A stretch of DNA of 64,000 nucleotides from Burkholderiales bacterium (GCA_947381415.1 CANCVB010000001.1:205797-269796), one strand, 5' to 3'. Shown: positions 8,919 through 18,049, counted from the stretch's first letter. Numbers and translations: made by a program. The notes: generated from the letters alone by a model not told the origin.

Positions 8919-9506
8919 TTACTGCATCACAAACGAAGTGAACATGACTTCTTCGATACCGCCAAAGTCTTCGTACTCTTCCAACATGGAATTCATCACG
9001 TCTTTGAGTTTGACCGCGAGTTCTTTGCGGAAGTCGGGCTTGTTGACCTCTGCTTCGGTGGACTGGCGCATGATGTCAAGCATGGCTGAACGCAGCGCAA
9101 ACTCATGTTTTTTGATGTTGTCAAACACGCGGGTGTCATAGTGGGTCATGACGGCGAGTTGCACCACCATGACTTTCTTGGAACCGGTGATGTTGGTCAT
9201 CAGCTCTTTTTCAATTTGAAAATAGTTCTTTTCAAAGCGTGTGGCTTCAGGCGCTTCTTTCTTCAATTTAGAAGGGGCTTCATCCTTGGCTTTGGTCGCG
9301 GCTGCTTCAAGCTCTTCAAGTTTGTCCATCGCAGCGAGTTCGGCTTTTTTCTCGTAGTAACCAGAGAAGTACAAAGTGCCAAAGGCGACGCCAACCACGA
9401 TCACAATGGCCAGAACCGCAATACCTGCGATCAGCAATATCGGCTTTTTCTTTTTCGGCTCTTCTGCGCCCTCTTCGGGGGTTGCTTCTGGTGCTGCTGT
9501 TGCCAT
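8919..9506 (-). CDS. fliL: Flagellar basal body-associated protein FliL
   Basis: 195 residues. A charged cytoplasmic leader (EEPKKKKP) precedes one transmembrane helix at about residues 22-46, a charged helical linker (45-90), and the periplasmic FliL domain ending in the typical LKDVMNSMLEEYEDFGGIEEVMFTSFVMQ-type tail. FliL surrounds the stator units and supports torque at high load. It is followed after 7 bases by fliM and preceded by fliK with a 29-base gap, consistent with one operon. Confidence 0.93.
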   Translation of the reverse strand: MATAAPEATPEEGAEEPKKKKPILLIAGIAVLAIVIVVGVAFGTLYFSGYYEKKAELAAMDKLEELEAAATKAKDEAPSKLKKEAPEATRFEKNYFQIEKELMTNITGSKKVMVVQLAVMTHYDTRVFDNIKKHEFALRSAMLDIMRQSTEAEVNKPDFRKELAVKLKDVMNSMLEEYEDFGGIEEVMFTSFVMQ

Positions 9507-9535
9507 GATTTACTCCTCTTTCATTCGATGTGTGG

Positions 9536-11335
9536 TCATGCAAACGTGTCTAACAAGGCACTGTTGCTGTGACGCGCTGTGATGGGTGCGGCTTCTTGCT
9601 GCTCGCCCACGCTGCCATTGCCAAGTGTGACACGATTGTCTGGCGCGGCTTGCTGGGAGGCAGATTGACCCGAACCCCCTTGCGAAGACTGTCGGTTATC
9701 TTGTCCTACAAAAACGTATGCATTGTTCATGCCAAGTTCGGCCAAAGCTTCTTTCAGGCGGGTACTGCCATTTTGAATCAGGTTTTGTGTCAAGCCGTTG
9801 TCAGCCTGGAATTGGGCGCTTAACTGGCCATCGCGCATTTCCAGCTGAACATCGACCAGCCCCAAGCTGGCGGGTTTGAGGGCAAATTTCATTTTCCACT
9901 CACCCGCATTGAGCTGGTCGTTCATGCGGCTGGCCAATTCGGTGGCCAACTTCTGGCTGAGTTTTTCAAAGGTTTGCGCCATGTCGGGGTGGTTTTTCAA
10001 AGCCTGTGCAGGCGTTGCGCTGCTCGATGCAGTGCTGCTGCGGGCATTCGCCAGACCGGTGTCTGCCATACCGTCATGCGGGGTGGATGTGCTGTCATCG
10101 ATGGCGCTGAGTTTGTCGAATTCATTTTTCAAACGGTCAATGTCTTCGGGACGCAAATCGGCATCCATCATGGACAACACCGCCAAGGTGCTGATGGTTT
10201 CTGGCGTTTCGGCCGTTTGGGCGACGTCTGTAAGGCTCAGCGTGGGCAAAGGGTTGAAGGTTTTGTCGGCGGCTATATCGGCCGAGGCTGCGCTCACCTG
10301 CACCTGCAAACCGATCGGTGTCAAAGGCATCGCGTCGCTGGGCAGGACATTGGCATTGGCCAAGGCACCCAGGTCTGGCGCAACAGGCAGGGGCTGCGCC
10401 AGTACGGCGCTGGTGGGCAACGCTTGGCCGTCAGAACCCAAACCCAATGCTGTGGCATTGGCTGCGGCGTTGAAACCATTCACACCCGACGCGGCCAGCG
10501 TAAAGCCTGCGCCCGAGGGTGTATGGCCCAAGGCCATGCCTGGCAAGTTGTTCATGGCCAATATTTGCTGTGTGCTGGTTGTGGCTGGCGGCGCGTCAGA
10601 GGCCACCGAGCCTGCGTCGCCCAGCAATGCCTGGACTTGTAATGGGTCTAAGCCCATGGCCAAGGCAAAGTCGGTCAAGCTTTTCTCACTGGTGGCGGGT
10701 TGCGCCACGGTGATGATCTCTACGTCAGGGCTCAGGCTGATCGATTGCAGATCTTGTGTATCTTGCTGCGCCCGTGCTTTGGCATGCGCTTTGGCTGTAT
10801 GGGATGAATCGACGCTTTGGGCTTGCGCGCGCGCCGCATCTTGCTGTGAATCGCTGGCTTGTTGAGCCTGTTGGGCTTTGTCGTTGGCTGCTGCAGTATT
10901 GGCCTGCTGCGCTTCATGAGCTGGGCGCTGTTCGCTGCGAACCGAATGGATGTGCGGCGCCACTGGCTTGGCGGTCATGAACGGTTTGGTGGAATGCCCC
11001 CCCAGACCGAGTGAACCCATGCCCTTGGAAAGCGGCGTTTTTTGATGCAAAAACTGGCCAGGATGGAAAGCCTGGCGCAAAGCTTGCTGTTCAAACAAAC
11101 CCTTGCGATCGCTGGCGTTGGCCTTGTCAGCCAAGGTTGGCGAGCTGTCAGCGGCAATGTCTTGCCGTTGAGGAGATTGCAAGGAGGCAATTTGCTGGCG
11201 CAAAAACGCCGCGAACTCCTCACCGGTCTGGGTACCTGAGGCAGGGCGAGACAGCTCGCCGCCAAGCTTGTTTATCTCGGCGGAGACTGGGTTGGTGGCT
11301 TGCGACAGGCCTGAATTCAATGCAGATAAGTTCAT
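9536..11335 (-). CDS. fliK: Flagellar hook-length control protein FliK
   Basis: 599 residues, long for FliK (about 400 in enterics). The N-terminal two-thirds is low-complexity and rich in Ala, Gln, Ser and Thr, as expected of the secreted molecular ruler. The conserved Flg_hook domain is at about residues 470-560 (GEWKMKFALKPASLGLVDVQ, then LKEALAELGMNNAYVFVGQD). FliK measures the hook and switches FlhB specificity. A longer ruler could fit the very large hook protein encoded at 29704-33987. First gene of fliK-L-M-N, diverging from flhA with a sigma-54-like box upstream. Confidence 0.93.
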   Translation of the reverse strand: MNLSALNSGLSQATNPVSAEINKLGGELSRPASGTQTGEEFAAFLRQQIASLQSPQRQDIAADSSPTLADKANASDRKGLFEQQALRQAFHPGQFLHQKTPLSKGMGSLGLGGHSTKPFMTAKPVAPHIHSVRSEQRPAHEAQQANTAAANDKAQQAQQASDSQQDAARAQAQSVDSSHTAKAHAKARAQQDTQDLQSISLSPDVEIITVAQPATSEKSLTDFALAMGLDPLQVQALLGDAGSVASDAPPATTSTQQILAMNNLPGMALGHTPSGAGFTLAASGVNGFNAAANATALGLGSDGQALPTSAVLAQPLPVAPDLGALANANVLPSDAMPLTPIGLQVQVSAASADIAADKTFNPLPTLSLTDVAQTAETPETISTLAVLSMMDADLRPEDIDRLKNEFDKLSAIDDSTSTPHDGMADTGLANARSSTASSSATPAQALKNHPDMAQTFEKLSQKLATELASRMNDQLNAGEWKMKFALKPASLGLVDVQLEMRDGQLSAQFQADNGLTQNLIQNGSTRLKEALAELGMNNAYVFVGQDNRQSSQGGSGQSASQQAAPDNRVTLGNGSVGEQQEAAPITARHSNSALLDTFA

Positions 11336-11373
11336 ATCCGTTCAATGCTTCCCATAAAAGACAGAGCATTTAA

Positions 11374-11388
11374 GCAAGAACCGTGACA
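11374..11388 (-). promoter_or_regulatory. Sigma-54-like promoter for fliKLMN
   Basis: Minus strand reads TGTCAC-GGTTC-TTGC, one mismatch to TGGCAC-N5-TTGC with exact spacing, about 40 bases before the fliK ATG. It is back to back with the consensus box for flhA. Confidence 0.6.
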
Positions 11389-11449
11389 GGTCAATCTTTG
11401 CCGTTGCCTGGCAAGACCCAAGTGTCGGACCTTGAGGGCTGCAAGGAAC

Positions 11450-11464
11450 TGGCACATGGATTGC
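11450..11464 (+). promoter_or_regulatory. Sigma-54 promoter for flhA operon
   Basis: TGGCAC-ATGGA-TTGC is an exact -24/-12 consensus with the five-base spacer, 75 bases before the flhA ATG at 11539. It implies activation of the export gate and flhF-flhG-fliA genes by an enhancer-binding protein, plausibly the one encoded at 19990-21102. Confidence 0.85.
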
Positions 11465-11538
11465 TTCATCACCTTGAGTGCGTTGAAAAACGTGTGGAAA
11501 TGAATCCTTAATGTTTCAAAACAAGTGACAAAACGACC

Positions 11539-13641
11539 ATGAGCACCTTAACCCTGTCAACGATTCGACAGAATCTGACCAAGTTTGACTACACCGGATT
11601 GGGAATTCCCGTCCTGGTGTTGTTGATCATGGCGATGTTGGTGTTGCCGTTGCCGCCGCTTTTATTGGACTTTTTGTTTACTTTCAACATCGTCATCAGC
11701 CTGGTCATCATCATGATTGCCATTGGCACCCGCAAACCACTGGATTTCTCCTCCTTTCCTACCATCTTGTTGTTTGCCACCATGTTGCGACTGGCATTGA
11801 ACGTGGCCTCTACCCGCGTGATCTTGGTGGATGGTCACACCGGCCATGAAGCGGCAGGCAAAGTGGTGGCGGCGTTTGGTGAATTCGTGATTGCAGGTAA
11901 CTATGTGGTGGGTTTCATCATCTTTGCGATTTTGATGATCATTAACTTTATTGTGGTGACCAAGGGCGCGGGCCGTGTCTCTGAAGTGAATGCCCGTTTC
12001 ACCTTGGACGCCATGCCTGGCAAACAAATGTCCATCGATGCCGACTTGAATGCCGGCGTGATCGACCAACCGACCGCCCAAAAACGCCGCGCCGAGTTGT
12101 CCCAAGAATCTGACTTCTTTGGTGCCATGGACGGTGCTTCTAAATTTGTCAGTGGTGACGCCATCGCCGGTTTGTTGATTTTGCTCATCAACTTGGTGGG
12201 TGGTTTGACGATTGGCGTGATTCAACACAATTTGTCGGTGTCTGACGCCGGCAAGATTTACACCTTGCTGACCATCGGTGACGGCTTGGTGGCGCAAATT
12301 CCTTCGTTGTTGTTGTCGTTGGCCACGGCCATCATCGTGACACGTGTCACCACCTCCGAGTCGATTTCCGAGCAGGCCCACACCCAGTTGGCCAACCCCG
12401 CGGCTTTGTTTATTTCCTCCATCATCTTGGCGGCTTTGGGCTTGGTTCCTGGTATGCCGCACCTGATGTTCATCACCTTGGCCGCCGCGACCGCAGGCTT
12501 GGGACTGATGGTGATTCGCAACGAGGTTGAAGAGGAAGCGGTGCAAGTGGCCGAGGCGCAAGCGGCAGCCACCACCGAATCCACCAAAGACCTGGATTGG
12601 GACGATGTCGACCAAGTGGACTTGATTGGTTTGGAAATTGGTTATGGCTTGATTCCTTTGGTGAACACCGAAACCGGCGGCGAATTGATGAGCCGTGTCA
12701 AAGGTGTGCGCAAAAAATTGTCGGCAGAGTTGGGCTTTTTGGTGCAACCTGTGCGCATTCGCGACGACTTGAACATCGACCCCGACTCTTACAACATTGT
12801 GTTGAAGGGCGTGGTGCGCGGCAAAGGCGAAATCAAAGTGGGCCGTGAATTGGCCATCAATCCCGGTCAGGTGTATGGCGAATTGCAAGGCACGCCCACC
12901 CGCGAACCCGCGTTTGGTTTGGAGGCGGTGTGGATTGAGTCTTCCCAACGCGATTTGGCCCGTACATTGGGGTACACCGTGGTCGATGCGAGCACCGCTA
13001 TCGCCACCCATTTGAATAAAGTATTGCGCGAAAACTCAGCTGACTTGCTCAGCCATGACGAGGTACAGCAACTGTTGGACAAGTTGTCTGCCAAGTCTCC
13101 CAAATTGGTGGAAGAGTTGGTGCCAGGCAAGCTGTCATTGGGCGTGGTTACCCGCGTGCTGCAACACTTGTTGAACGAAGGTGTGTCGATTCGCGATATG
13201 CGCTCCATCACCGAGTCCTTGACCGAGGCCAGCGCGCGCAGCACCGATCCCGAGCAACTTGCGGCCTATGTGCGTCCCAAGCTGGGTCGCATGATCATGC
13301 AAAGTTTGGTTGACGAGTCCAGCAATTTGTCAGTCATGACCTTGGAGCCTGGTTTGGAGCAACTGCTGCACAATGTGTTGCAACAAAGCCAGCCCGGTCA
13401 ACCCGTGGTTTTAGAGCCAAGTTTGGCCGAGAACCTGTTCAATTCCCTGCGCATGGGTGCGCGGGCCATGGAAGACGACGGCCATGCGGCTGTGTTGGTG
13501 GTCTCGCCGCTGATTCGCAGCTGGCTGTCCAAGGCTGTGCGCTTTCGCGTGACCGATTTGACCGTCTTGTCTTACAGCGAAATTCCAGATGACCAAGCTG
13601 TCAAAGTGATTCACACCGTGAACGCGACCAACCGCAGCTAA
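11539..13641 (+). CDS. flhA: Flagellar type III export gate protein FlhA
   Basis: 700 residues. The N-terminal half carries about eight membrane helices (first LGIPVLVLLIMAMLVLPLPP). The FHIPEP signature GRVSEVNARFTLDAMPGKQM lies near residue 148. A soluble C-terminal domain from about residue 350 binds chaperone-substrate complexes. FlhA forms the nonameric export ring and couples proton flow to export. It heads flhA-flhF-flhG-fliA with a consensus sigma-54 box upstream. Confidence 0.98.
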   Translation: MSTLTLSTIRQNLTKFDYTGLGIPVLVLLIMAMLVLPLPPLLLDFLFTFNIVISLVIIMIAIGTRKPLDFSSFPTILLFATMLRLALNVASTRVILVDGHTGHEAAGKVVAAFGEFVIAGNYVVGFIIFAILMIINFIVVTKGAGRVSEVNARFTLDAMPGKQMSIDADLNAGVIDQPTAQKRRAELSQESDFFGAMDGASKFVSGDAIAGLLILLINLVGGLTIGVIQHNLSVSDAGKIYTLLTIGDGLVAQIPSLLLSLATAIIVTRVTTSESISEQAHTQLANPAALFISSIILAALGLVPGMPHLMFITLAAATAGLGLMVIRNEVEEEAVQVAEAQAAATTESTKDLDWDDVDQVDLIGLEIGYGLIPLVNTETGGELMSRVKGVRKKLSAELGFLVQPVRIRDDLNIDPDSYNIVLKGVVRGKGEIKVGRELAINPGQVYGELQGTPTREPAFGLEAVWIESSQRDLARTLGYTVVDASTAIATHLNKVLRENSADLLSHDEVQQLLDKLSAKSPKLVEELVPGKLSLGVVTRVLQHLLNEGVSIRDMRSITESLTEASARSTDPEQLAAYVRPKLGRMIMQSLVDESSNLSVMTLEPGLEQLLHNVLQQSQPGQPVVLEPSLAENLFNSLRMGARAMEDDGHAAVLVVSPLIRSWLSKAVRFRVTDLTVLSYSEIPDDQAVKVIHTVNATNRS

Positions 13642-13673
13642 GCCACCCTTTTATTTGACCAACGAGAAACACC

Positions 13674-15125
13674 ATGGAACTCAAGCGAATCATTGCCCGT
13701 GACACCCGGGCGGCCAACGAGAAGGCAGTTGCCTTGTACGGCCCCGACGTGCTTGTCATCTCTACCAGCAAGGTGAGAGGCAAAACCGAGTTGATCGTTG
13801 CTGTCGATGTCGAACCCATGAACGCCGAAGCTGCGCTGGCAGAAAGCTTTGTACCGACCGAAAAAACCTACAGTTTGTCGGCCACTGTTGCCAGCGATGA
13901 CGCACCCACCGTGCAAGCCCAGCCAAGCAGTTTTGGCGAGGTGCTGGATGAAACCATGGCCAAGCACAAGCGCCAAACCAAACCCGTCAAGAGCGAAGTC
14001 AGCGGTTTTATGCCTGCTGCCACACTGAAAAAAGTCGCCCTCGAGCAAACATCGCAGGTGACGCAAGAAGTTGTGCCTGTGCAAGAAGCCCCCGCTGTCT
14101 CAACACCTGCACCAGCCCAAGCAGCCGCTGTACAGGCTCAGGTCGAACAAATGGTCGAAGAGCGCGATGCCCTGCGTGGTCGCGAAATCGTGCAAATGGT
14201 GCGCGAAGAATTAGCCACTTTGCGCAAAGAATTCAAGCTCAGCCAACAAATGGCCTGGCAAGGCACGGGCCTGGCCCGCAACCTCATTCCTTTGCGTAAC
14301 GCCTTGCAAGAAGCGGCCATTCCGGTGGCGTTGCGGGCTTTGTTGGTCGACAGCATCCAAAGTTTTGAAGACGTAGAGCCAGCGATAGATGAAATTCGAC
14401 GCCAACTCTGCCATTCCATGCAACACAGCAGTGTGAGCGCACCCGATCAAGGTGTGCATGTGCTGGCAGGCCCCTCTGGCGCTGGCAAATCGTTGATGGT
14501 GGCGCGTTTGGCCCAACACGCCAGCGTGCATCTGGGTTGCGAACAAGTGGCTGTCATCAGTTACAGCGACCAGCGTGCAGGTGCCTGGAACCAAACCCAG
14601 TTGCTCAGCGCCCAGTCAGGCGTGGATTGTTTCCGTGCCACCAACGTCACCACTTTGAAGTTGTTGCTCGAAGAGCATGCGGGGCGCAAACTCATCATCA
14701 TTGACACCCCGGGTGTTCAAATGAGCGAGCGCGTAGGCGAAATTGCTGCTATTCACAAAGAGGCACAATTCCACGTGGTGCTTCCTGCAGATGCCTCGCA
14801 GTCTTCCTTGCGCAGAATGCTTTCAACCCCTCAAATTCAATGGCAAAGCCTGATGATTTCCAAGTTGGATGAAGCCAGTCAACCGTGGGCACTGATCCAA
14901 GTGCTGACCGAAGGCCACGTGGGTGTGAGCGCGGCCAGCCGCGGTGAACGCATCAGTGAATGGTCGGTCCCTATGCAAGCAGAAGAATTGGTCACTGTGG
15001 CTTTGGCAAACCTGCCTTTGAGCCACGCCGACACTCCGCAAGAAGACATGAGCAGCACGCTGGCCATGGCTTCTGCCAGAATTTCGCGCTTGGCCGCGCA
15101 ACACACAAGGTCTACCCATGACTAA
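13674..15125 (+). CDS. flhF: SRP-family GTPase FlhF, flagellar pole-targeting protein
   Basis: 483 residues. The N-terminal basic domain opens MELKRIIARDTRAANEKAVA. After a variable linker, the NG GTPase domain begins around residue 200, with G1 AGPSGAGKS near 263, G3 IIDTPGV near 342 and G4 SKLDEAS near 396. FlhF sets the site and number of flagella at the cell pole, opposed by FlhG, and its presence points to polar flagellation. It overlaps flhG by 8 bases. Confidence 0.95.
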   Translation: MELKRIIARDTRAANEKAVALYGPDVLVISTSKVRGKTELIVAVDVEPMNAEAALAESFVPTEKTYSLSATVASDDAPTVQAQPSSFGEVLDETMAKHKRQTKPVKSEVSGFMPAATLKKVALEQTSQVTQEVVPVQEAPAVSTPAPAQAAAVQAQVEQMVEERDALRGREIVQMVREELATLRKEFKLSQQMAWQGTGLARNLIPLRNALQEAAIPVALRALLVDSIQSFEDVEPAIDEIRRQLCHSMQHSSVSAPDQGVHVLAGPSGAGKSLMVARLAQHASVHLGCEQVAVISYSDQRAGAWNQTQLLSAQSGVDCFRATNVTTLKLLLEEHAGRKLIIIDTPGVQMSERVGEIAAIHKEAQFHVVLPADASQSSLRRMLSTPQIQWQSLMISKLDEASQPWALIQVLTEGHVGVSAASRGERISEWSVPMQAEELVTVALANLPLSHADTPQEDMSSTLAMASARISRLAAQHTRSTHD

Positions 15126-15945
15126 TAGCAAAACCACCGAGGTTATTGGCATCGCCAGCGGTAAGGGCGGGGTGGGTAAAACCACCGTGTCGATCAATTT
15201 GGCTGTCGCATTGGCCCAGCGCGGTCACGATGTGATGTTGTTTGACGCTGACCTGGGTTTAGCGAATGCGCAAATTGCTTTGGGTGCGCGCGCTGAATAC
15301 AACCTCAGCCACTTTCTGGCGGGTCAAAAAACCCTGGAAGAAATCACCATCACCACCCGCCAAGGCATCCAACTCATCCCTGGCGCATCTGGGGTGCAAG
15401 AACTCGCGGCACTCAGTCAATTGCAAGCCGCCAGCATCGTGCAAGCGTTTAGCAACCTGGGTAAAAAAATCGATTACCTCATCGTTGATGTGGCCGCAGG
15501 TATCTCTCCTTCGGTATTGGCTTTTTTGGCCGCTTGTCAACGCCGCTTTATCGTGGTGCAAGACGACCCGTCCTCCATTGCTGATGCTTACGGCACCATC
15601 AAAGTGCTGACGCAAGAAATGAAGCTGGATGAAATTTATTTGGTGCCCAATTTGGTCGACACCCAAACCCAAGGTTGGAAGCTTTACCAGCGTTTAAACG
15701 ACGTTTGTGTGCGCTTCTTGGGTGAGTCCATCCATTATTTAACCTCGATTGAAAACGATGAAATGGTCTTGGCCGCGCTGAAAAAGTACCAGTCGGTCAT
15801 GGAGATGGCGCCGGGCACGGCCGCCGCTCGCGATTTCCGCCGTTTGGCCGAGTTATCGACCCAGTTGCGACCCATCGACCATCCGTCTGGTGGCCTGCAG
15901 TTTTTCATGGAGCGCTTGCTGCAAAGCAATGCGAAAAACACATGA
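15118..15945 (+). CDS. flhG: MinD-like ATPase FlhG (FleN/YlxH), flagellar number regulator
   Basis: 275 residues. The deviant Walker A motif GIASGKGGVGKTT is at residues 10-22, followed by LFDADLGLANAQIALG. The C-terminal part is short, as in FlhG rather than Soj or MinD. FlhG limits flagellar number by stimulating FlhF GTPase and, in pseudomonads and vibrios, by restraining the FleQ-type activator. The gene overlaps flhF by 8 bases and fliA by the ATGA tetranucleotide, indicating translational coupling. Confidence 0.95.
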   Translation: MTNSKTTEVIGIASGKGGVGKTTVSINLAVALAQRGHDVMLFDADLGLANAQIALGARAEYNLSHFLAGQKTLEEITITTRQGIQLIPGASGVQELAALSQLQAASIVQAFSNLGKKIDYLIVDVAAGISPSVLAFLAACQRRFIVVQDDPSSIADAYGTIKVLTQEMKLDEIYLVPNLVDTQTQGWKLYQRLNDVCVRFLGESIHYLTSIENDEMVLAALKKYQSVMEMAPGTAAARDFRRLAELSTQLRPIDHPSGGLQFFMERLLQSNAKNT

Positions 15946-16694
15946 GACCCAATTCCCCCATGAAGATGTACCAACAGGCTCGCCCCCAAGGCGAGGAGTT
16001 GGTGTTGGCCCACTTAGGGCTGGTCAAGCGCGTGGCCTTGCATTTAAAAGCCCGTGTTCCTGCCTATATGGAATTGGATGAACTGATTCAAGTGGGCATG
16101 ATGGGTTTGCTTGAAGCCTCCCGCGTGTTCGATCCCTCCAAAGGAGTGGATTTTGAAAATTTTGCCCACAGCCGTGTGCGTGGCGCCATGCTTGACGAGG
16201 TGCGTCGCTTGTCTTTTTTGCCACGCTCTGCGGTGGCTTTCAACAAAGAGCACAACGAAACCTTGCATGCCTTGTCCGCTGAGCTCGGTCGTGCCCCCAC
16301 CCAAGCCGAAATGGCTGAGTACATGGGCAAAGACTTGGATGATTTCCAAAAAGAGCGCGGCAAAGCGCGCCGTTTTGAAACCTACTCCTTGGAAGTTGTC
16401 ACCGAAGAGGTGATGAGCATTGCCGATGATGCCTCGCACCAGCCTGATGTGATGGTGGAAGAGGCCGAATTCATGGAAGCGGTGACCGATGCCATCGCGC
16501 AGCTGCCCGAGCGCGAGCAATTGGTCATGCAGTTGTATTACGTGGAAGAGCTCAACCTGAAAGAAATCGGTGAAGTGCTAGAGGTGAGCGAGTCGCGCAT
16601 CAGTCAAATTTTGTCTTCGGTGGTGAAAAAACTGCGGGTGCAGTTGCAAGTCGCCCCGGAAAACATCTTTAAACCGGTCAGGAGCATGGCATGA
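15942..16694 (+). CDS. fliA: RNA polymerase sigma-28 factor FliA
   Basis: 250 residues with all regions of a class 3 sigma factor: region 2 (HLGLVKRVALHLKARVP, then FENFAHSRVRGAMLDEVR), region 3 (AELGRAPTQAEMAEYMG) and region 4 (LKEIGEVLEVSESRISQIL). An internal ATG at 15960 could also serve as start; the ATGA overlap with flhG favours 15942. FliA should read the T[CA]AAGT[CT]T-N11-[GT]CCGAT promoters seen before fliS, flgP, flgM, fliD and flaG. The antagonist FlgM is encoded at 25480-25788. Confidence 0.97.
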   Translation: MRPNSPMKMYQQARPQGEELVLAHLGLVKRVALHLKARVPAYMELDELIQVGMMGLLEASRVFDPSKGVDFENFAHSRVRGAMLDEVRRLSFLPRSAVAFNKEHNETLHALSAELGRAPTQAEMAEYMGKDLDDFQKERGKARRFETYSLEVVTEEVMSIADDASHQPDVMVEEAEFMEAVTDAIAQLPEREQLVMQLYYVEELNLKEIGEVLEVSESRISQILSSVVKKLRVQLQVAPENIFKPVRSMA

Positions 16695-17452
16695 ACAGCT
16701 TCTTTCAACTTTTTTTGGTGTGGGGCGTGTTGTTGGTTTTTTTGCTCGTTCTGTATGTGATCGACAAAGTCAACGTCATTTACCAAGGCTATTCACGAGA
16801 AGAGGTGCCTGCCACCTACGACGATGGCCTGTTTGGTGAATTGGCGGGCAAAACCCTGTGGGACGCCATGAGCGGCATCCCTTTGCCAGGCGTGGATGCG
16901 AAACATGTCTCAGATTTAAAACCGCATTACGAGCCCATCTTGCGCCAACACATTGAACAAGTGTTCATGGAAGGCTATAACCACGGCAAAGCCGGTACCG
17001 TGGGTGTGCCTACCAACAACCGCCAAGTGCCTACGCCGCGTGGCTCGGTGGTGTCATGGTTGCCTATGCACCATTTGGCCAGTCTTTACCAAGCCGGCGT
17101 CGATTTCGCCTCCAGCCAACCCGATGATGTGCTGCGAATTCAGCAGTCTCTGGACCAAGTCACCGGCATGATTTACGCCCGCATTGGCTTAGGTCTGGGT
17201 GAACCGTATTCCGCAACCTTGCTGATTCATCCCGTGACTTCGGAAGAAGACGCGATGTTGCCGCCCGCTGAGGAAGCAGCAGCGCCAGTGGCGACACCTG
17301 CCGCGGCTGCACCTGCCGCTTTGGCCGCTGCATTGCCTGCCATGGCAGACAATTTGGCCGACAGTGGCGAGGTATTGGAGCCCGACTTGTCCCAGTTGAA
17401 CAGCCTGCAGGCCGCCAGTAGCGAAGATAAGGCGGTACCCGTTGCTGCCTGA
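16691..17452 (+). CDS. Single-pass membrane protein of unknown function in the flagellar operon
   Basis: 253 residues; I do not recognise a family. One strong N-terminal membrane helix (about residues 5-25, LFLVWGVLLVFLLVLYVID) has no cleavage signal and is followed by a globular part to about residue 190 (TLWDAMSGIPLPGVD, MHHLASLYQAGVDF, GMIYARIGLGLGEPYS) and a low-complexity Ala/Pro tail. The start overlaps the fliA stop by ATGA, so it is translationally coupled to sigma-28. A sigma-28-type promoter for fliS begins right after its stop. It could be a FliA-linked or C-ring accessory factor, but the sequence alone does not say. Confidence 0.75.
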   Translation: MNSFFQLFLVWGVLLVFLLVLYVIDKVNVIYQGYSREEVPATYDDGLFGELAGKTLWDAMSGIPLPGVDAKHVSDLKPHYEPILRQHIEQVFMEGYNHGKAGTVGVPTNNRQVPTPRGSVVSWLPMHHLASLYQAGVDFASSQPDDVLRIQQSLDQVTGMIYARIGLGLGEPYSATLLIHPVTSEEDAMLPPAEEAAAPVATPAAAAPAALAAALPAMADNLADSGEVLEPDLSQLNSLQAASSEDKAVPVAA

Positions 17453-17454
17453 TC

Positions 17455-17481
17455 TCAAGTTAAGCCGTATGACGCCGATGT
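17455..17481 (+). promoter_or_regulatory. Sigma-28 promoter for fliS
   Basis: TCAAGTTA at 17455-17462, an 11-base spacer, then GCCGATGT at 17474-17481, just after the preceding stop codon and 38 bases before the fliS ATG. Confidence 0.75.
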
Positions 17482-17518
17482 ATCCATGGTCAATGATTGA
17501 ACACAGGAGAACCTGATC

Positions 17519-17944
17519 ATGCGAGCCCATTCCAAAGCCATTGCGAGTTATGGCGACGTCAAGGTAACCACCGGCGTTTCCAAAGCCAGCAATAACGTCG
17601 AACTCATACAAATGCTGTTTGACGGCTTGATCGAGAGCCTGGCGACCACCAAAGGCCATATTCAACACAACAACATTGTTGAAAAAGGCAAATCCATCGC
17701 CCGTGCCAGCCGTATCGTGATCGGTCTGCAAGGCGCTTTGGACTTTGACAAAGGCGGCGAACTCGCCGGCAATTTGAACGAACTTTATAACTACATCACG
17801 CGCCGTTTACTGCATGTGAATGCGCGCAATGACTTGGTGGCCTTGGATGAAATCCATGGCTTGATGACAGAAATTCGCAGCGCATGGGAAACCGTGCCTG
17901 CTTTGATCCCGCGAACCGCCCCTGGACGCGAATTTGTAAATTGA
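17519..17944 (+). CDS. fliS: Flagellin-specific export chaperone FliS
   Basis: 141-residue four-helix chaperone. Family landmarks are Y(GDV) near the start, VELIQMLFDGLIESLATTKG, GKSIARASRIVIGLQGALDF, GGELAGNLNELYNYITRRLL and a final SAWETVP. It binds the C-terminal helix of flagellin and delivers it to FlhA. FliS is usually beside fliD; here fliD is 25 kb away and fliS sits between fliA and motA with its own sigma-28 box. Confidence 0.93.
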   Translation: MRAHSKAIASYGDVKVTTGVSKASNNVELIQMLFDGLIESLATTKGHIQHNNIVEKGKSIARASRIVIGLQGALDFDKGGELAGNLNELYNYITRRLLHVNARNDLVALDEIHGLMTEIRSAWETVPALIPRTAPGREFVN

Positions 17945-17972
17945 TATTTTGTCGGGTCAAATTGACAAAATA
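17945..17972. repeat. Perfect 9-bp inverted repeat after fliS
   Basis: TATTTTGTC at 17945-17953 and GACAAAATA at 17964-17972 with a 10-base loop, starting at the base after the fliS stop. It is AT-rich with no T-run, so it is either a weak terminator or a protein-binding site before motA. Confidence 0.5.
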
Positions 17973-18001
17973 ATCAGTTAATCTAGGGACAGTTTTGCGA
18001 G

Positions 18002-18029
18002 GCATGTTGGCGTGAAAACGTCAGCATGC
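18002..18029 (+). repeat. Stem-loop in the motA leader
   Basis: GCATGTTGGCG pairs with CGTCAGCATGC as RNA (11 pairs, two of them G-U) around the loop TGAAAA, ending 12 bases before the motA Shine-Dalgarno GGAG. It could be an attenuator or a translation-control hairpin. There is no good U-tract. Confidence 0.45.
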
Positions 18030-18049
18030 TTTAACACTTGGAGCTTGCA

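Noticed and set aside
11662..13011. Minus-strand 449-codon frame opposite flhA, rich in His and Gln
   Set aside because: Composition typical of an antisense frame; flhA motifs are on the plus strand.
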